Positions 6,916-9,181 of a DNA stretch of 9,181 bases are shown here, piece by piece. Under the pieces are notes generated by a model, which was given only the letters and a program-made list of their open reading frames with translations, did not search any database and had not been told where the DNA came from. The DNA comes from Afipia sp. GTDB lineage: Bacteria; Pseudomonadota; Alphaproteobacteria; Rhizobiales; Xanthobacteraceae. Within the stretch, counting starts at the first letter, position 1; every line of letters begins with the position of its first letter. A program made the translations under genes and the position numbers. Where the stretch lies: contig JAPLPA010000446.1 of NCBI GenBank assembly GCA_026400415.1, positions 1 to 9,181 on the forward strand, written 5' to 3'.

Positions 6916-7455
6916 TTAATGCCCTTCGAACGTCATCAGCGTTCGTACCGGCACGTCCATCGCGCGTAGCTTTGCCGCACCGCCAAGCTCCGGAAGATCG
7001 ATGATGAAACACGCAGCGATTACATTGGCACCGATCTGACGCAATAATTTTACCGCGCCCTCAGCCGTACCGCCCGTCGCGATCAGGTCGTCGATAAGGA
7101 TGACGCGCTCGCCTTTCTCGATTGCGTCGGCATGCACTTCCATTTCATCGAGACCGTATTCCAGCGAATAGGCAATCTTCACGGTGGTATGCGGCAGCTT
7201 GCCTTTCTTGCGGATCGGCACAAAACCGGCTGACACTTGATGCGCCACCGCGCCACCTAGAATGAAGCCGCGCGCTTCCATGCCGGCGACCTTGTCGATC
7301 TTCGAGCCTGCCCAGGGCTGCACCAATTCATCGACCGCGCGGCGAAACGCGCGTGCATTTCCCAGCAGCGTCGTGATGTCGCGAAACATGATGCCGGGCT
7401 TTGGATAATCCGGAATGGTGCGGATCGAGGCTTTGAGATCGTTTTCGAGGGTCAT
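6916..7455 (-). CDS. apt: Adenine phosphoribosyltransferase
   Basis: Apt converts adenine and PRPP to AMP and pyrophosphate in purine salvage, in the cytoplasm as a dimer. The protein is 179 residues from the ATG at 7455, the usual bacterial length. Visible are the N-terminal IPDYPKPGIMFRDIT region (14-28), the GMEARGFILG segment (58-67), and the PRPP-binding motif VILIDDLIATGGT (118-130), whose acidic pair and GGT loop hold PRPP. A longer reading from TTG at 7494 would add 13 residues not found in the family and overlap the trpE(G) stop, so I chose 7455; GAAAG, about eight bases upstream, may be the ribosome-binding site. It lies 35 bp downstream of trpE(G) on the same strand with no terminator between, so cotranscription is likely. 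Its 3' end almost touches the convergent ATPase gene. Confidence 0.96.
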   Translation of the reverse strand: MTLENDLKASIRTIPDYPKPGIMFRDITTLLGNARAFRRAVDELVQPWAGSKIDKVAGMEARGFILGGAVAHQVSAGFVPIRKKGKLPHTTVKIAYSLEYGLDEMEVHADAIEKGERVILIDDLIATGGTAEGAVKLLRQIGANVIAACFIIDLPELGGAAKLRAMDVPVRTLMTFEGH

Positions 7456-7490
7456 GTTGCTACTTTCAAAATCCGGCAGGAATTTATATC

Positions 7491-9181
7491 TCAAATATTG
7501 GCGCGCTGTCCGAGCCGGAATGCATTCTCCACAATCCGCAGGCCCACATCGCCTTGCAGCGACATCAGCGACTCTGGATGGAATTGCACACCGCCGACAG
7601 GCAGCGTTTTATGCTCGATGGCCATCGCGATGCCGTCTTCGGTGCTTGCCGTCACCTGCAGCACGTCCGGCATGCCGTCGCGCTCGACATACAGCGAGTG
7701 ATAGCGGCCGATCACCACCTCGTTCGGCAAATTGCCCATCAGCGTGCCGCCACGCACCTGAACGCGCGAGGGGCGGCCATGGGCCGGTGTGGCCAACTGC
7801 GACAGATGTCCGCCGAAATATTCGCCGATAGCCTGGACACCGAGACAGACGCCGAAAATCGGCAGCTTCTTTTCCAACGTCACGCTGACCTCCGCGCCGA
7901 CCTGCCGGAAATAATCCGCCAGCATGTGGACGAAGGAATCGTCGTGATCGATCAGCAGAACTTTTTTTCCTGAACCTGTCGCGTCCGGCGCGAAAGCTGA
8001 TAGCGGCTTTGGTGGATCGCCGCGCAACGCCTGAAACAACGCTGCCGCCTTGGTCTGGCATTCTTTCTCTTCGGCAACAGGATCGCTGTCGAACAGCAGC
8101 GTTGCACCGACGCGCACTTCAGCAAGGCCGTCTTTCATGCGAATGGTTCGAATTGTAAGACCCGTATTGATCGTGCCATCGAAGCCGATGAAGCCAAGCG
8201 CACCGGCATACCAACGCCGGGACGAGCGCTCATGATCTTCCACGAATTGCATCGCCCACAATTTCGGCGCACCCGTCACCGTCACCGCCCAGCAATGCGT
8301 CAGAAACGCGTCGATGGAATCGAAGCCGGGACGTAGCATTCCTTCGACGTGATCGACGGTATGAAACAGCTTAGAGTATGTTTCGATTTGGCGTCGCGCC
8401 AGAACCTTGATCGATCCCGGCTCGCAGACGCGGGCCTTGTCGTTACGATCGACGTCGGTACACATGTTGAGTTCGAATTCGTCTTTCTCCGAATTCAGCA
8501 ATTCCTGAATCTGCTTGGCATCGCCGATGGCGTCTGCGCCGCGCGCGATCGTTCCGGAAATCGGACAGGTCTCGATGCGCTTGCCGTCGGAGCGCACGAA
8601 CATTTCCGGCGATGCCGCCACCAGAAATTCGCCGTCGCCAAGATTGATCAGCGCTCCGTAAGGAGAAGGATTGATGACGCACAATCGTTGAAAAACTTCG
8701 GCGGGCGTGCGGTCGCATTGCTCGCCGAACAGCTGACCCGGCACGGCCTCGAACAAATCCCCGCGCGCGAACGCCTTGCGCGCAGTCTCCACTGTAGCCT
8801 GATAGACGCCCGGCGCGTGATCGGCAAAACCCTGACGGTTGCTCTTGGCGTAAACGCTCTGCGGTGTTTCACGGCTGAGACGCTGGGTGGATTTCCCGTT
8901 CCACGCAAATTCATAACTCAGGATCGTGCCGCGTCCCGTCGCGCGGTCATAAGCGAGAATGCGATCGGGAACATAAAGCACGATGTCGCGCTGATCGACC
9001 TCGCGCGCGCGTTTCTGCAAAAGGTCTTCCATCTGGAACACCAGATCGTAGGCGAACGCGCCGAACAGTCCGAGCAACGGATCGTTCGGTGAGCTGAATG
9101 CCGTGATCACGTCGCGCACCAGCGACATGATGGAGGCACGTCGGGTACGCTGATCTTCCTCAATCGGGGCGGCACCACGCT
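7491..9181 (-). CDS. trpE(G): Fused anthranilate synthase TrpE(G), 5' end outside window, internal deletion in TrpG half
   Basis: The fused enzyme makes anthranilate from chorismate and glutamine, the first step of tryptophan synthesis. The reading frame stays open past the ATG at 9128 to the window edge with family-like residues (EEDQRTRRAS), so the N-terminus, including the tryptophan-binding site, is missing only because of the window. TrpE motifs are complete: GDLFEAVPGQ, INPSPYG, CPISGTIARGAD, CTDVDRNDK, TVTGAPK and GATLLFDSDP. After a linker, the TrpG glutaminase half begins with KKVLLIDHDDSF. It retains nucleophile Cys (codon 7847-7845, GVCLG) and the His and Glu of FHPES (7580-7578 and 7574-7572). 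However, GAEVSVT runs straight into LEKKLP at about 7877/7878: some 40-45 residues, with the LSPGPG oxyanion loop, are absent in frame. Glutaminase activity is probably impaired, while ammonia-dependent synthesis could remain. An A7 run marks the TrpE/TrpG linker. Rhizobial relatives are controlled by a trpL attenuator upstream, which would lie beyond the edge. Confidence 0.93.
   Translation of the reverse strand, partial: RGAAPIEEDQRTRRASIMSLVRDVITAFSSPNDPLLGLFGAFAYDLVFQMEDLLQKRAREVDQRDIVLYVPDRILAYDRATGRGTILSYEFAWNGKSTQRLSRETPQSVYAKSNRQGFADHAPGVYQATVETARKAFARGDLFEAVPGQLFGEQCDRTPAEVFQRLCVINPSPYGALINLGDGEFLVAASPEMFVRSDGKRIETCPISGTIARGADAIGDAKQIQELLNSEKDEFELNMCTDVDRNDKARVCEPGSIKVLARRQIETYSKLFHTVDHVEGMLRPGFDSIDAFLTHCWAVTVTGAPKLWAMQFVEDHERSSRRWYAGALGFIGFDGTINTGLTIRTIRMKDGLAEVRVGATLLFDSDPVAEEKECQTKAAALFQALRGDPPKPLSAFAPDATGSGKKVLLIDHDDSFVHMLADYFRQVGAEVSVTLEKKLPIFGVCLGVQAIGEYFGGHLSQLATPAHGRPSRVQVRGGTLMGNLPNEVVIGRYHSLYVERDGMPDVLQVTASTEDGIAMAIEHKTLPVGGVQFHPESLMSLQGDVGLRIVENAFRLGQRANI

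Noticed and set aside
7456..7494. TTG start at 7494 for apt, adding 13 residues
   Set aside because: The extra residues are not part of the Apt family, they overlap the trpE(G) stop, and ATG at 7455 gives the standard 179-residue protein.
8349..9092. A 247-codon plus-strand open frame opposite trpE(G)
   Set aside because: The minus-strand frame carries all TrpE motifs in order. The plus-strand product resembles nothing and is a shadow.

Overview
The window looks like chromosomal DNA of an alphaproteobacterium in the Hyphomicrobiales (Rhizobiales), most likely near the Bradyrhizobium/Afipia/Nitrobacter group. The reasons are moderately high GC with coding-type third-position bias, an SMC hinge and head typical of that group, a fused TrpE(G) anthranilate synthase, and a bacterial Rsm22-family protein next to smc. 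The family assignment comes from remembered protein resemblance, not from a search. There is no phage, insertion sequence, CRISPR, tRNA or rRNA signal.

Layout, left to right: (1) 1-212, a non-coding leader upstream of smc with a short direct repeat. (2) smc (213-3677, +), the chromosome condensation ATPase, followed after 32 nt by an Rsm22-type methyltransferase-fold gene (3710-4696, +). A perfect 8-bp hairpin lies between them and touches the second gene's Shine-Dalgarno. (3) A small exported protein with two YxFxxD repeats (COG4315/PF03640 type, 4767-5144, +), ended by a strong intrinsic terminator at 5170-5203. (4) A regulatory gap (5204-5462), then two tandem P-loop ATPase genes of the ParA/MinD/CobQ superfamily (5463-6224 and 6243-6911, +). 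These two are diverged paralogues of each other and have no ParB-like or other partner in view. (5) On the minus strand, converging on them with only 4 bp between, the gene order in the direction of transcription is trpE(G) (9181-7491, cut at its 5' end by the window edge) and then apt (7455-6916), 35 bp apart and possibly cotranscribed.

Most of the window is housekeeping: chromosome organisation, mitoribosome-like small-subunit assembly, purine salvage and the first step of tryptophan synthesis. Two things stand out. First, the TrpG (glutaminase) half of trpE(G) lacks about 40-45 residues in frame, including the conserved LSPGPG oxyanion-loop segment, while the Cys-His-Glu triad remains. Second, the paired ATPases align without a gap over about 85-90 residues, yet the second has an altered P-loop. 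They are the best candidate here for an uncharacterised two-component system.
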